Below, in pieces: positions 32,858 to 42,494 of a DNA stretch of 64,000 nucleotides. The notes beneath the pieces are model-generated. The model saw only the letters and a list, made by a program, of their open reading frames with translations, did not search any database and was not told the DNA's origin. Source of the DNA: Tuctoria greenei (lineage: Eukaryota > Streptophyta > Magnoliopsida > Poales > Poaceae). The DNA lies in the NCBI GenBank assembly GCA_036927565.1, contig JAYESD010000009.1:156386929-156450928 (forward strand), in the 5' to 3' direction. Made by a program: the position numbers and the translations under genes. How positions within the stretch are numbered: position 1 is the stretch's first letter; every line of letters begins with the position of its first letter.

Positions 32858-35206
32858 ATGGTGAACACTCATTCCAATGCAAGTTCCTCCAGGCCACAGC
32901 CCCGCTAGCGGGCGGCGGGTGAGGACCAAGCTTCATCACACCCCAGGGTTGGGTCCCGCTCTAAGGCGGGAAGATCTGGACCATCGTGTCGCCGCGCAGT
33001 CACTCCACCGACTGCAGGCCCGCACAACACGACACGATGTACTCCTCCCATGACAGTTGCTACAACACCACTAGCGGCAAGCCCGAAAAGTGCACTCCTA
33101 GCCGCGCGTGCGCTACTCCGCAATGCACCAACAGCAGGTGCCCCGCAGGGGGCAACCCAACAGTGGGTAAACAACGTCGACCACCTGGTCGCTGCTGCAC
33201 TCCAAGCGACTCCGCAAGGCGGGAGGCGTGCAACATCAACTTTTGTTTCACTATCACGTACACCTACAGTCGACCGGCCGATTGCTGATAGCCGCTCAAC
33301 AAGGCATTCGACGGCAGACCTGCGGGCTGAGCTGCAGCGCCGCAGGGCTGGTGAAGATTGTCGAGTCATCATCAAACGACAACGGGAGCGGTGCCGCAAT
33401 CTTGAAGCTGACTACAGCCAGCCGGGTCCTGGACCCCAGGTGCATGATGCTCTCCAGCCACATCAGGCGTACGTGGTGCCCTCTCCACACCAGGCGTATG
33501 TTGCACCTCCCCCACTCCAGGAGTATGGTGCGCCTCCGCCGCACCAAGCACCTGCTGCCGCGCTTCAACACCAGGCGTACGCAGTGCAGCCTGGTCATTA
33601 AGGTCACGCAGCACCAAACCTGCCGACCGCAAGCACGGGTAGAGGGTGTGCAACTTTAGCTCCACACCTGCGGAGGGTGGTGTGGCCTCACAAGTTCCGG
33701 CCGCACACGCCGGAGAAGTATGATGGAAGTGTCAACCCGAGTGAGTTCCTGCAGACCTACTCCACCTCGATCCTAGCTGCGGGAGGTGACGAGGTCATCA
33801 TGGCCAACTACTTCCCTGTAGTCCTGGCTGGCCCAGCCTGGTCATGGCTCATGAACCTGCCCCAGGGGTCCATCACCTCCTGGGAGGAGCTATGCCGGCA
33901 GTTTGTGGTGAACTTCAGAAGCTCGTACGAGCGCCCTGGCACAGAGCTCGACCTCCATGCTGTTAGGCAGCGCACGGGGGAGCCGCTGCAAACGTTCATC
34001 CAGCGATTCTCCTAGGTGCAGAACACCACCCCACACATCTCGAATGCATCTGTCATAGTTGCATTCAGACAAGATGTGAGGTATAATAAGATGCTCGAGA
34101 AGCTCGCCACGCACGATGTGTGCAACGTCTCCGAGTTGTTTGCCTTGGCAGACGGATGTGCCAAGGCTGCGGAAGGTCGTAACTGGCACGCTCGACCCTC
34201 CTCAGAGAGTGGGGAGACCTCACAGTCCGAAGCGGAAGCCATTACCATGGGTGGTGACAGAAAGAAGAAGAACAGGGACCGCGGCAGGAGTATGTCGAGG
34301 CCCAGGGCTCCCATGGTGGCAGTTGCGGCAGCTGGAAGAGCCCGGGGCTCGTGCCAAGACAAGCGCCCACGCCAGTCACCTGAAGGTGACAACGCTGACT
34401 TCAAATGCCCGATGCACCGGACCAATGGTCACAGTGCAAGTGAGTGCCGGGAAGTCAAGAAGCTCGCGGAGTTTTACCGCGAGCAGAGGCAGAAGCAGCA
34501 GCGCCAAGAGAGCGAGCCTTCCCGCTAGAGGGAGGGTAAGCAGAAGCTTGGTTTCGTGGAGGACAAAGATGAGGACATGGCGTACCAGGAGCCCCACAGA
34601 GTGGTGAAAGCCGTCTTCACGAGTGCTGACTTAGACACTAGCAGCGATCAGGAGCGTCGGAAGCTCCTCTACGTCATCTACGGGGGAGCCACATACCCCA
34701 CGTCCAGGAATGCGGTGAAAGTCCTGTGACGGGTTGTGGCTGCGGTGGCCCCGACACCAAGCCCTGCACCCCATAGCAAATGGATGAGTACCACAATTGG
34801 CATTGATGCCTCAGACTGCCCGGAAAACATGGCAGGAGCTGGGGTGCTCCCGTTGCTTGTGGCCCCAACCACCGCCAACGTAAAGCTCCATTATGTGCTG
34901 ATCGAAAGTGGTGCGGGCCTCAACCTCATATCATGTGCTGCCTTCCGGAAGTTGCAGATACCCATGTCCCGCCTCACACCTTCAAGCCCGTTCTCAGGTG
35001 TAGGCCCGTCGCAAATCGTGCCTAGCGGTAGCATCCACCTCCCGGTAACCTTCAATACTCTGGAGAACTACCGCACGGAGAGCATCCTGTTCGATGTGGC
35101 ACACATTGAGCTTACCTTCAATGCCATCATCGGAAGGCTGACATTGTACCAGTTCATGACTATAGCTCACTACGGCTATCTGGTCCTGAAGATGCCGACG
35201 CCATCT
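32858..35206 (+). pseudogene. Gypsy C gag and protease
   Basis: The ATG at 32858 (MVNTHSNASSS) follows the leader, but a TAG comes after 16 codons. The gag core at 33677-34015 reads TPEKYDGSVNPSEFLQTYSTS, MANYFPVVLAGPAWSWLMNLP and ELCRQFVVNF. It continues after a TAG at 34015 with NKMLEKLATHDV and a zinc-finger-like CPMHRTNGHSASEC. Protease (34736 onwards) has YVLIESGAGLNLIS, where the catalytic aspartate is replaced by glutamate, then FDVAHIELTFNAIIG. Stops at 32906, 34015, 34527 and 34728 are visible. It is clearly related to gag-protease of Gypsy A. Confidence 0.85.
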
Positions 35207-35528
35207 GAAGTATCGAATGCAGCTTGCATTGATTAATCATATTCAAATCCCATGTGGTATTGGGCTCATTGAGTCACCAACCATTATTTATGAAGATAAT
35301 GCAGCTTGCATTGCTCAGGTACAGTCAGGTTATGTAAAGACTAATGTTACTAAACACATAGCTCCTAAACTATTTTACCCACATGAACTTCAGGTAAATG
35401 GAGAAATTGATATCCAACAAACTAAGTCATGTGATAATTTAGCAGATTTATTTACTAAGTCCCTACCATACTCCACATTTTCTAAATGTGTTGAGGGTAT
35501 TAGTATGCGTAGACTTAGAGATTTATAA
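35207..35528 (+). pseudogene. Outer Copia RNase H, C-terminal remnant
   Basis: It reads SPTIIYEDNAACIAQVQSG, then TKHIAPKLFYPHEL and NLADLFTKSLP, ending at TAA 35526-35528. This is the end of a Copia RNase H. The D-bearing first half (ADYAG-type) is missing through the deletion at its left. Downstream, 35529-35848 is the non-coding tail of the element. Confidence 0.87.
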
Positions 35529-35848
35529 GGTTTAGGGGAAGCTTTATCGCAAGAGCTTCATTACTATTGCATCAAATTGTACTCTTTTTCTTATGTGAGT
35601 TTTTTACTTTTAAAGTTTTCTCACAATAAGTTTTAATGAGACAATGAGAATGCATGACAATGTCAGTTTTCTTATTTTCCCCACAAATGTTTTTATATGA
35701 AAACATAAATAATATTTAAATGTTATGTTTTTCTCTTGTTTACTAATATTTTCAGAAGTTTTTACACAAGCATTCAATTATATATCTTCTGATTTTTTCC
35801 CACTGAGTTTTTGAAAGATAGTTCATTTAACAAGAAGGTCAAGTGTTC

Positions 35849-35857
35849 AAGGGAGAG
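35849..35857 (+). other. Polypurine tract of the outer Copia
   Basis: AAGGGAGAG lies directly before the 3' LTR start TGTTATG. Confidence 0.8.
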
Positions 35858-36049
35858 TGTTATGAAACATTTTACATATGATCACTTTGACGACGACAAC
35901 CGCCGCGCCGCACCTCTTCGTACAGGGTCGCGTCCCTGCTCGTTGTGGCCCCTCTCAATGTACAAATAGAAGATGAATGAATCAATGAAAGTTAGTTGAA
36001 TCATTTGCAAGTTGTCTCAATCTCAATTTTCTCAATCACAATTTCAACA
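35858..36049 (+). repeat. 3' LTR of the outer Copia (192 bp)
   Basis: It starts TGTTATGAAACA and ends TTTCAACA, followed by the GGTAT duplication. It is equal in length to 1057-1248. Confidence 0.94.
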
Positions 36050-36737
36050 GGTATAAGTGTTTTTTGGACTAGCGTCTGGCGTGCCTTCTTCCGTCCACTG
36101 GAGTTGAAACGAGCAACCAACGTGTCCTTGTCGCATTTAGCTTGAGATTGCGCGATGCAAACTGCATTTTTTTGCCCCTCCCTTTTCCTGAAGTAGACGT
36201 ACACACAAACGTACATGAATCGGACCAGGTTTCTCCCTGGGCAGAAAGATCATCCAATTTGTGTTGCCACACGCGATACATCAGCTGCTTATTTGTCAGT
36301 TTCGATGCTTGCGTACACACGCACCGACGCTTGAAGATATGTGTGCGCATATAATCACCTCTGTTTATAAAGAACAACGCAGCCTTTTTGAAATCTCCGC
36401 CGTGGACTTGATCCGTGGCGCTTTTCGTAACAGTTAGATGTAGCATCCCGAGCGGTGGCGCAGCTGAAGCCTTTTGAAATGTCGCGGATGGCGCGTCGTC
36501 ATCGGCTCAGCCGCGCCGCGCAGCCAGATTCTCTTTGATTGAGGGAGCTCTGACTTCGTTGCCTCCCCCGAAATCGGTCGTCGTCGTCCGTAAAATCGGG
36601 CGTCGTCGCTCGGAGTCACGTGTCCGTCCGGTGGCGACTAGGTGTGGCGGTACAAGAAGAGAAGCCTCCCCCGCGCCTGCGCACGCCTCCCTCCAGCTCG
36701 ATCGTTCTCCACAGCCGCACGCGAGAGAGACGTGTGA

Positions 36738-39055
36738 ATGATGGAGGAAGAGGAGAAGCAGCGCGACGGCGGCGCGGCGGAGGCGGCGGACGACATCGAG
36801 CGGCTGCCCGCCGACCTCCTCGCGCACGTCCTCTCCCTCCTGCCCTCCTTCCGCGACCTGTCCATGTACGTACCACCCATCCCTCGTTCCATTCCATTCC
36901 GCCCGGTCGGGTTCTGATTCTGATCGGCCTTCGTTCGCTGCACTGCTGCCTCTGCTTGACCGTTTGTTTTTGCTCTTCCTATCGTGTCGTGCCGTGCCGT
37001 CGTACGTCAGGGCGGGGGGAGTGAGCTGGAGGTGGCGCCGGGCGGTGGACCGGTCGCTGGCGGCGCGGCGCCGGCTGAGCTTCGCGGGGCAGCGCACCGG
37101 CGACGGCACCGCCGCGCGCCTCGTCCACGCCGCCGTCAACCTCCGCGACCTCGACATGTGAGCTCGCCGACGCCTCTCTCTCTCTCTCCTCTCTCTCTAC
37201 GTGCTGATCGATCGATCTACATGCTTGCTCGATCGAAATGTCAGTTAAAAAAAGTCGTGCTAACGTCGTCTCCCCGTCCTTGTTTGGAGTTCACGAAGCT
37301 GTTGGGGGTGCCACATCACTGACGAAGGCCTGATCAAGATTTCGTCCGCGGATTGCGTGGGGAACTTGACGTCCGTTTCGCTGTGGGGACTGGCTGGGAT
37401 CACCGATAAGGGCGTCGTTCATCTGGTGAGGACGCAAAGCTTCTCTTACCTTGTACATAACGTCTTGTTTCATCTTTCTTTGTTTTGTATGATATATAAG
37501 TCAAAAACATCGTTTTGGTGATACTCCCTTCATCCCAAAAAGTTTGTTGCTTTGTAGTTCATTTTTAAACTACAAAGCGACAAACTTTTTAGTACGGAAG
37601 GAGTACTTTCAAGTTAGCCGATCCTCTTTTACTTGGTAAACCTGTTTTATTAGCTGTTGAAAATGGCAGGTAGAAATTGCTATGTTATTTGATTGGGTCG
37701 ACTTATGCATAAGAAATAGTCGAGTCGCTTTAGAGCTACATGACCTCCTTATCTTGCTTGCTTTGCTGTCTCATCGTTTGTCCACACGATTGTATTTCGA
37801 TTTTCCTTAACCATGTAACCATCGACGTATTACACTACTAGATAATTACTCTCTCCTTTCCACAATAATTGTCGTTAGGACAACAAACTTAATTCAAAAT
37901 TGAACTAAATTTGTTGTCCTAACGATAACTATCGTGGAAAGGAGGGAGTACATTCAGAACGGTTAATGATTCAGAATGGTCCATGTTTTCGCGCCAAAAA
38001 AAAAAGAAGAATGGCTCATGTTTCATAACACCTTTTTCGGTATATCATGTCCTTTTCATGAACACTCCAGTTATTCTGCGGCGCAAGAAAGGAGGTTGAC
38101 AATTTGATGTACACCAGTCAGGGTGTCCTTGAGGTGTTAATAATCGCCATTATAAGAACTTCTATATTTGTCAAACTTTCCTGCAGGTTTCAAGAGCTTA
38201 TTCTCTGCAGCACCTGAATATCGGAGGGACATTTATCACCGACGAATCTCTGTTCGCAGTTGCGGATAACTGCACCAATCTGAAGGTTCGTTTCTAGTTT
38301 CTGAACTTTTGCTAGTACGTACTCCCTCTGTCTTTATGAATTTGTCGTTTTGTAGTTTAAAAATGAACTGTAAAACGACAAGTTTATGGGAACGGAGAGA
38401 GTACTACTTTTTGTGCCAGATGCCGTGTTTCTGCAAACTGCATGCCATGAACCTGACTACAAGAAGGCCCCACATGAAAAATTCGAGAGTCAGGTCTCTA
38501 GAGACAATGCTGTTTACAGTATGAAGGAATTGGTAGCAGAGCGTGTATCCATTATGACATTCTTTTGGTAGTTTGGAATTGGTTTGTTATGGAGGGAATG
38601 AATAAACGTGCAACAAATTAATGAACTTTGGTTTGTTGGACCCATCGTGAAACAGCAATTTATATAAATAGTTTAGATCCGTGGTCCACTAGCAGGTTAA
38701 GCGATAAATGGTGCTACTGTTTTGGGACTTTGTTATCTGGGCACACGTGGTCAGTGATTGTGTTATTACAGAGCATGCCGCTGCAGTTCTGTTTGTAGCG
38801 TGGCTGCGATGCTGTTTGCTTCTGCGCTCACAGCGGGTTGGCTTCCATGTGCAGAGCATCATCTTGTGGAGCTGCCGCCACGTGACGGAGGCCGGGCTGG
38901 TGGCGCTGGTGAACAAGTGCCGGCGGCTGGAGTGCATCAACGTCGGCGGGATGCGGGTGCCGCCGGAGAGCTTCGTCGGCCTGCTCTCCCTCAGCCCCGC
39001 CCTGCAGATCAGGTCCGTCACCCAGATCCTCAACGCCAGGGTGCAGGTGTTGTGA
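36738..39055 (+). CDS. F-box / leucine-rich-repeat protein (At5g67140-like), five exons
   Basis: Exons by splice sites and frame: 36738-36865, 37011-37157, 37299-37425, 38187-38285 and 38855-39055. These give about 233 residues with consistent phases. ATG at 36738 is followed at once by a second ATG. The F-box (residues about 18-57) reads DDIERLPADLLAHVLSLLPSFRDL, then VSWRWRRAV. It is followed by AMN1-type LRRs (CWGCHITDEGLIKIS, LWGLAGITDKGVVHL, LNIGGTFITDESLFAV, LWSCRHVTEAGLVAL). Such proteins are substrate receptors of SCF ubiquitin ligases; the target is unknown. The 5' region is very GC-rich. Introns 3 and 4 carry three Stowaway MITEs. The frame is intact, so it is likely functional. A possible TATA (TTATAAAG) lies near 36365. 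Confidence 0.9.
37524..37603. mobile_element. Stowaway MITE in intron 3 of the F-box gene
   Basis: An 80-bp near-perfect hairpin, CTCCCTTCATCCC ... GGAAGGAG, flanked by TA on both sides. Its loop region TAGTTCATTTTTAAACTA is palindromic. Confidence 0.88.
37859..37948. mobile_element. Second Stowaway MITE in intron 3
   Basis: A 90-bp hairpin with long inverted arms, CTCTCTCCTTTCCAC ... GTGGAAAGGAGGGAG, and TA duplications. It belongs to a different subfamily from the first (GTCGTTAGGACAACAAA arms). Confidence 0.88.
38322..38401. mobile_element. Stowaway MITE in intron 4
   Basis: An 80-bp hairpin, CTCCCTCTGTC ... GGAGAGAG, with TA duplications. The arms TTTGTCGTTTTGTAGTTT and their complement place it near the 37524 copy. 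Confidence 0.85.
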
Positions 39056-40423
39056 GGGAGAAGGACATTATCGACGTTGCCATACATTGGTTTCATTTTC
39101 ATGGACGTGATGAAAAGAACTGATACTTGCAACTGCTATTCTATTGGTGGCCTACCTACCTAATACGTTTCCTGTATTGTTGTCATAGTATCATCTTGTT
39201 GATATCACGATGAATTATTTAACTACTGGTTGCTGTACTTTTTACGAATTATTTCATAGGTGGGGAACAGGAATCACAGAGCATATGATTTTGGGGTTAA
39301 ATATGTTCCGCAGTACCTTGTACAGATAGATTTTCAGGAGTTTTACATGGATACCTTGTTTCCGTCAAGATAACCTTACAGACAAGAACTTGTCACCAAC
39401 CATTCACCTACTTGTTGGACAAGGACACGAACCCAACTCTGGAAATCGGTTCAGCCTAACTGTCCTAGAACACCAACTCTGAAATCTCTGATGGATTGAT
39501 TTCCTTGCACGTTATAGGATGATTAATCACTGCACTAGGCTATAAGTAAATTGCTCTGCTCACTTACTAAAGCAGCACACTCGTCAGTTCAGCTGAATCA
39601 TCTGTCTTTTTAGTCGGATTCTTCTAGGTAGTTTTTTTTGGCCAAATTGGACAGAAGAAATGAAAATACAAACCTAGCTAGGTTTACGTCTTTGGTCAGT
39701 GCGAGCCTCGTGAGTTATAAGTTTAACTAAGTCCTGTTTCGGCAGGCAGAAATTTAGCAAAGTACGTCAAACATATGGCTAAAATATTTGTTGAAACGAA
39801 CATGGCCACAACTACCTACTGCTAGGAAAGAAATAGGTACAGTTCCTTCTTCGAGATGGAACACATGGCTACATGGAGATCCAACAACTCAACTGACAGA
39901 GATGGGCGTGTTGATAACGTAGTCCTTCAGCAAATACTTACAACACAAATGGCAGCAAATACCTGCGTCGCCGTCAATAAGAACAACCGCGGAATGAATA
40001 GCATCTTTGTCAGGCGATGCAAATCTAGACGAGCGCAGCAAGAGTCCAAGGTTTCTCACTTCCTCATGACGAAGAGGGATGAAGTCCATCGAATTAAGCA
40101 AAAAAATGCCAAATCTGGAGGCTTTCAATAAACACGGGCGTATCAATAACGAAGGAAATGCCATGGATGGACACACGCGAGGAGCAATGCAAGCTGCCAA
40201 ATATATGGGATCATCGTATAGGATAGAAATGGTAAATTCAATATATTACTGCCTCGGCATTTTTACTTATGAAATGGTGACAATTTCCAAGAAGATACAG
40301 GAGCAAGGGAAAAAAGCAGGGGATTAATTAACTGATTGATTAATTCATGGCGAGTATGGTGTGGAGTAGGAGGGAGGAGTCTGCGCCGACGAATTTGGGG
40401 GATGGATGGAGGAGGGGTCTTGT
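39056..40423. other. Convergent intergenic region between the F-box gene and CCoAOMT
   Basis: It holds the 3' UTRs of both genes, which converge. Short open frames (for example 39856-40131) have no recognisable domain, no flanking splice context and poor codon character. I see no further gene. Confidence 0.6.
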
Positions 40424-41595
40424 TCACTTGACGCGGCGGCAGAGTGTGATGCCGTCGCCGACGGGGAGCTGGCAGATCTCGACGCGGTGGTCGGCGGCGA
40501 GCGCCTTGTTGAGGTCGAGCACGAAGTCGCGGTAGTAGCGGATGTACTTGCGCATGGGCGCGTCGGCGGGGAGCACGACGGAGCCGTTCCAGAGCGTGTT
40601 GTCGTAGCCGACGAGGCCGCCCATCTTGACCAGCTTCATCAGGCGCTCGTGGTAGTTGAGGTAGTTGTCCTTGTCGGCGTCCACGAAGACGAAGTCGAAC
40701 GACCCGTGGTTCGCCTCCTGCGCCCGCCCAGAAAAAAAAAAAAGATTCGCCGGTCAGGTCAGGTCAGGCCTGGCCGCCATTGCTGGCTGTTGGTTTCAGA
40801 GATCGTGCATCGAGTACTAGTGCTTACGTCCTCGAGGAGCTGGTCGAGGACGGGGAGCGCGGGGCCCTCGCGGAAGTCGATCTTGTGGGCGACGCCGGCC
40901 TTCTCGATGCAGGGCAGGCCGAGCTCGTAGTTCTCGCGGTTGATGTCCATGGCCAAGATCTGCAAGTTCGCCGAGGAGGGGGGGAAAAAGAAACAATTTT
41001 GCATCAGTTGTTCCCAGATCTGGGGTCTGGGTAGGAGGAGGTGGTGGCGGTGAATAGGCTGATGATCGGGATGAGTGAGTGAGTGAGCAACCGACCGTGC
41101 CGTCGTCGGGGATGGCGAGCGCGGTGGCGAGGAGGGAGTAGCCGGTGTAGACGCCGATCTCCATGGTCTTCTTGGCGCCGATGAGCTTGAGCAGCATGTT
41201 GAGGAACTGGCCCTCGTCCGCCGACGTCGTCATCAGGTTCCACGGGTGCTTGGCGGTGATGTCCCGGAGCTCCTTCATGCTCTCCGGCTCCCGCGGGTAC
41301 ACGCTCGTCTCCAGGATGTACTGCGCCGCACCGAAAATTCCCCCCGATCCATCCGGTTCAGATCAAACCAAACCAAACGCGCCGCCGCCACCGGGAAGAT
41401 ATATCCGGAGGAGGCGACCAAAGATGGATCGATGGATGGAAATGGAAACGGAGATGGTGTGCGCACGCGCACCTGGTACAGGTCGTCGCTCTTGAGCAGG
41501 CTCTTGTGGCCGACCTCGGAGTGGCGCGTCTTCTGCTCGCCGTTGGCCTGCTGCTGCTGCGGCTCCGTCGTCGCCTCGGCTGCCGTGGTCGCCAT
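40424..41595 (-). CDS. CCoAOMT: Caffeoyl-CoA 3-O-methyltransferase, four exons
   Basis: Minus-strand exons are 41473-41595, 41096-41320, 40828-40959 and 40424-40717. All are codon-phase clean and give 257 residues. The enzyme transfers a methyl group from S-adenosylmethionine to caffeoyl-CoA, giving feruloyl-CoA for lignin and cell-wall ferulate; it is cytosolic and divalent-metal dependent. Seen in the sequence: the SAM-binding motif MEIGVYTGYS (residues 94-103), metal ligands D173, D199 and N200 in FVDADKDNY and GYDNTLWNG, and the family ending GDGITLCRRVK. The Q-rich N-terminus followed by QKTRHSEVGHKSLLKSDDLYQ is grass-like. The gene is GC-rich in exons and shows no lesion. It is convergent with the F-box gene. 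Confidence 0.97.
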
Positions 41596-41707
41596 TGCCG
41601 ACAGCTGTTGCCGCTGCTGCTGCTTGGAGTGTGGAGGGGGGATCTGAAATCTGAACTGGCTTGGCCTATTGTACTGTGACCGGGCTCGGCTGCCCGGTGG
41701 GCTCCGG

Positions 41708-41714
41708 TTATATA
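41708..41714 (-). promoter_or_regulatory. TATA box of CCoAOMT
   Basis: The minus strand reads TATATAA about 113 bases upstream of the ATG at 41595, in an otherwise GC-rich promoter. Confidence 0.75.
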
Positions 41715-41929
41715 GCGCGGTGGGCCGGTCGGGCGCGGCTCGCGAGGCATGTGGCGGGCCTGCTCGCGCGTTCGACGGCGCGCGACGCGACGCGTCGCCT
41801 TGCGTTGGTTGTGGAAGCCTGGAAGCAGAGGAGAAGCAGACGCGGTCGTGCGCGCTGCATCGCCGGGAGAAAAGAGGGCGCGTCAGCGGGAGGACGCGGT
41901 CGGTGTGGCTGGCTTGGTGAAGATAGTTA

Positions 41930-42176
41930 GGTAGGTTGTCGCCGGGACATGAAGGAGGAAGGTGGTGGATGGCGTCGAGGCTGAGGCTGCCTTGCTGGCT
42001 GGCAGCGTTTGAACACTGGGAGTCAGAGAGGACTTTGGCGCGCGTGGTGGACTGGACGACGGTTGGTGCCCGAAAGAGACGGTGCGGTGGATGACTGGCC
42101 GGGACGGTCGCCGGTCGCCGCCGCGGGGGAGTGCGTGGGGCCCGCAAGGAAGTCTACAAGTGGCCGCCCACCAACC
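41930..42176 (-). promoter_or_regulatory. MYB AC-elements upstream of CCoAOMT
   Basis: The minus strand carries ACCTACC (AC-I) at 41930-41936 and ACCAACC (AC-II) at 42061-42067. A further ACCAACC is on the plus strand at 42170-42176. These are the sites through which lignin MYB factors activate phenylpropanoid genes. Assignment rests on the motif and its position 340-580 bp upstream. Confidence 0.6.
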
Positions 42177-42494
42177 CCCTCCTGCTTTTCCGCGCATCAA
42201 TCATCGGGTGCACGTTGCGGGGGGTTCGAGGTACATAATGGTGGTGAGACAGAATGGGGCTCCAGTTTATATGTAAAGAAAATGCAAAGATATTGGGTCC
42301 TGCGGGAAACAAAATATATGGCTTGCTTTGAAGCTATCCCTCCGGATTTTCGCTTTGAGTTCGGCGCGTGTGTGCCGGGCCTAGCCTAGCCTCGCTCCTC
42401 GAGCCTACTGTAAGCACTAGGCACGCTGAACGATATACGAAGAAGAACAGCATGAGGTCGAAAAGCATTGAAAGTTCTTAGCGTCACAAGAAAC

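Larger units (their letters stand above)
30804..35206 (+). mobile_element. Gypsy element C, truncated, inside the outer Copia RT
   Basis: It starts with TGTCGGTGTCTGG at 30804, exactly where the Copia RT frame ends. It contains an LTR, a Tat-type primer-binding site, a second partial LTR, and gag-protease. At about 35206 the protease frame jumps directly into Copia RNase H sequence. RT, RNase H, integrase and the 3' LTR of this element are missing, and so is the Copia DNA that should lie next to it. One deletion across the right border explains both. The right target duplication is therefore lost. Confidence 0.85.
1057..36049 (+). mobile_element. Outer Copia LTR retrotransposon, host of the nested cluster
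   Basis: Two 192-bp LTRs (1057-1248 and 35858-36049) share almost the same sequence and are flanked by an exact 5-bp duplication GGTAT (1052-1056 and 36050-36054). Gene order on the plus strand is gag, protease, integrase, RT, RNase H, which is the Copia order. The element is interrupted by Gypsy A inside gag (3441-27624) and by Gypsy C inside RT (30804 to about 35206). Stops, frameshifts and a deletion between RT and RNase H make it non-autonomous. The left LTR starts TT instead of TG, a terminal mutation. Without the insertions it is about 6.4 kb. The very short LTRs and the protein style suggest an Ivana/Oryco- or Ale-like lineage, but this is a guess. Confidence 0.93.

Noticed and set aside
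36507..37157. Long minus-strand open frame opposite the F-box gene
   Set aside because: It lies across GC-rich exons 1 and 2 and their intron on the opposite strand and has no recognisable domain. It is a by-product of codon composition.
39856..40131. 91-codon open frame between the F-box gene and CCoAOMT
   Set aside because: No domain, no promoter or splice context, and it overlaps the probable 3' UTRs.
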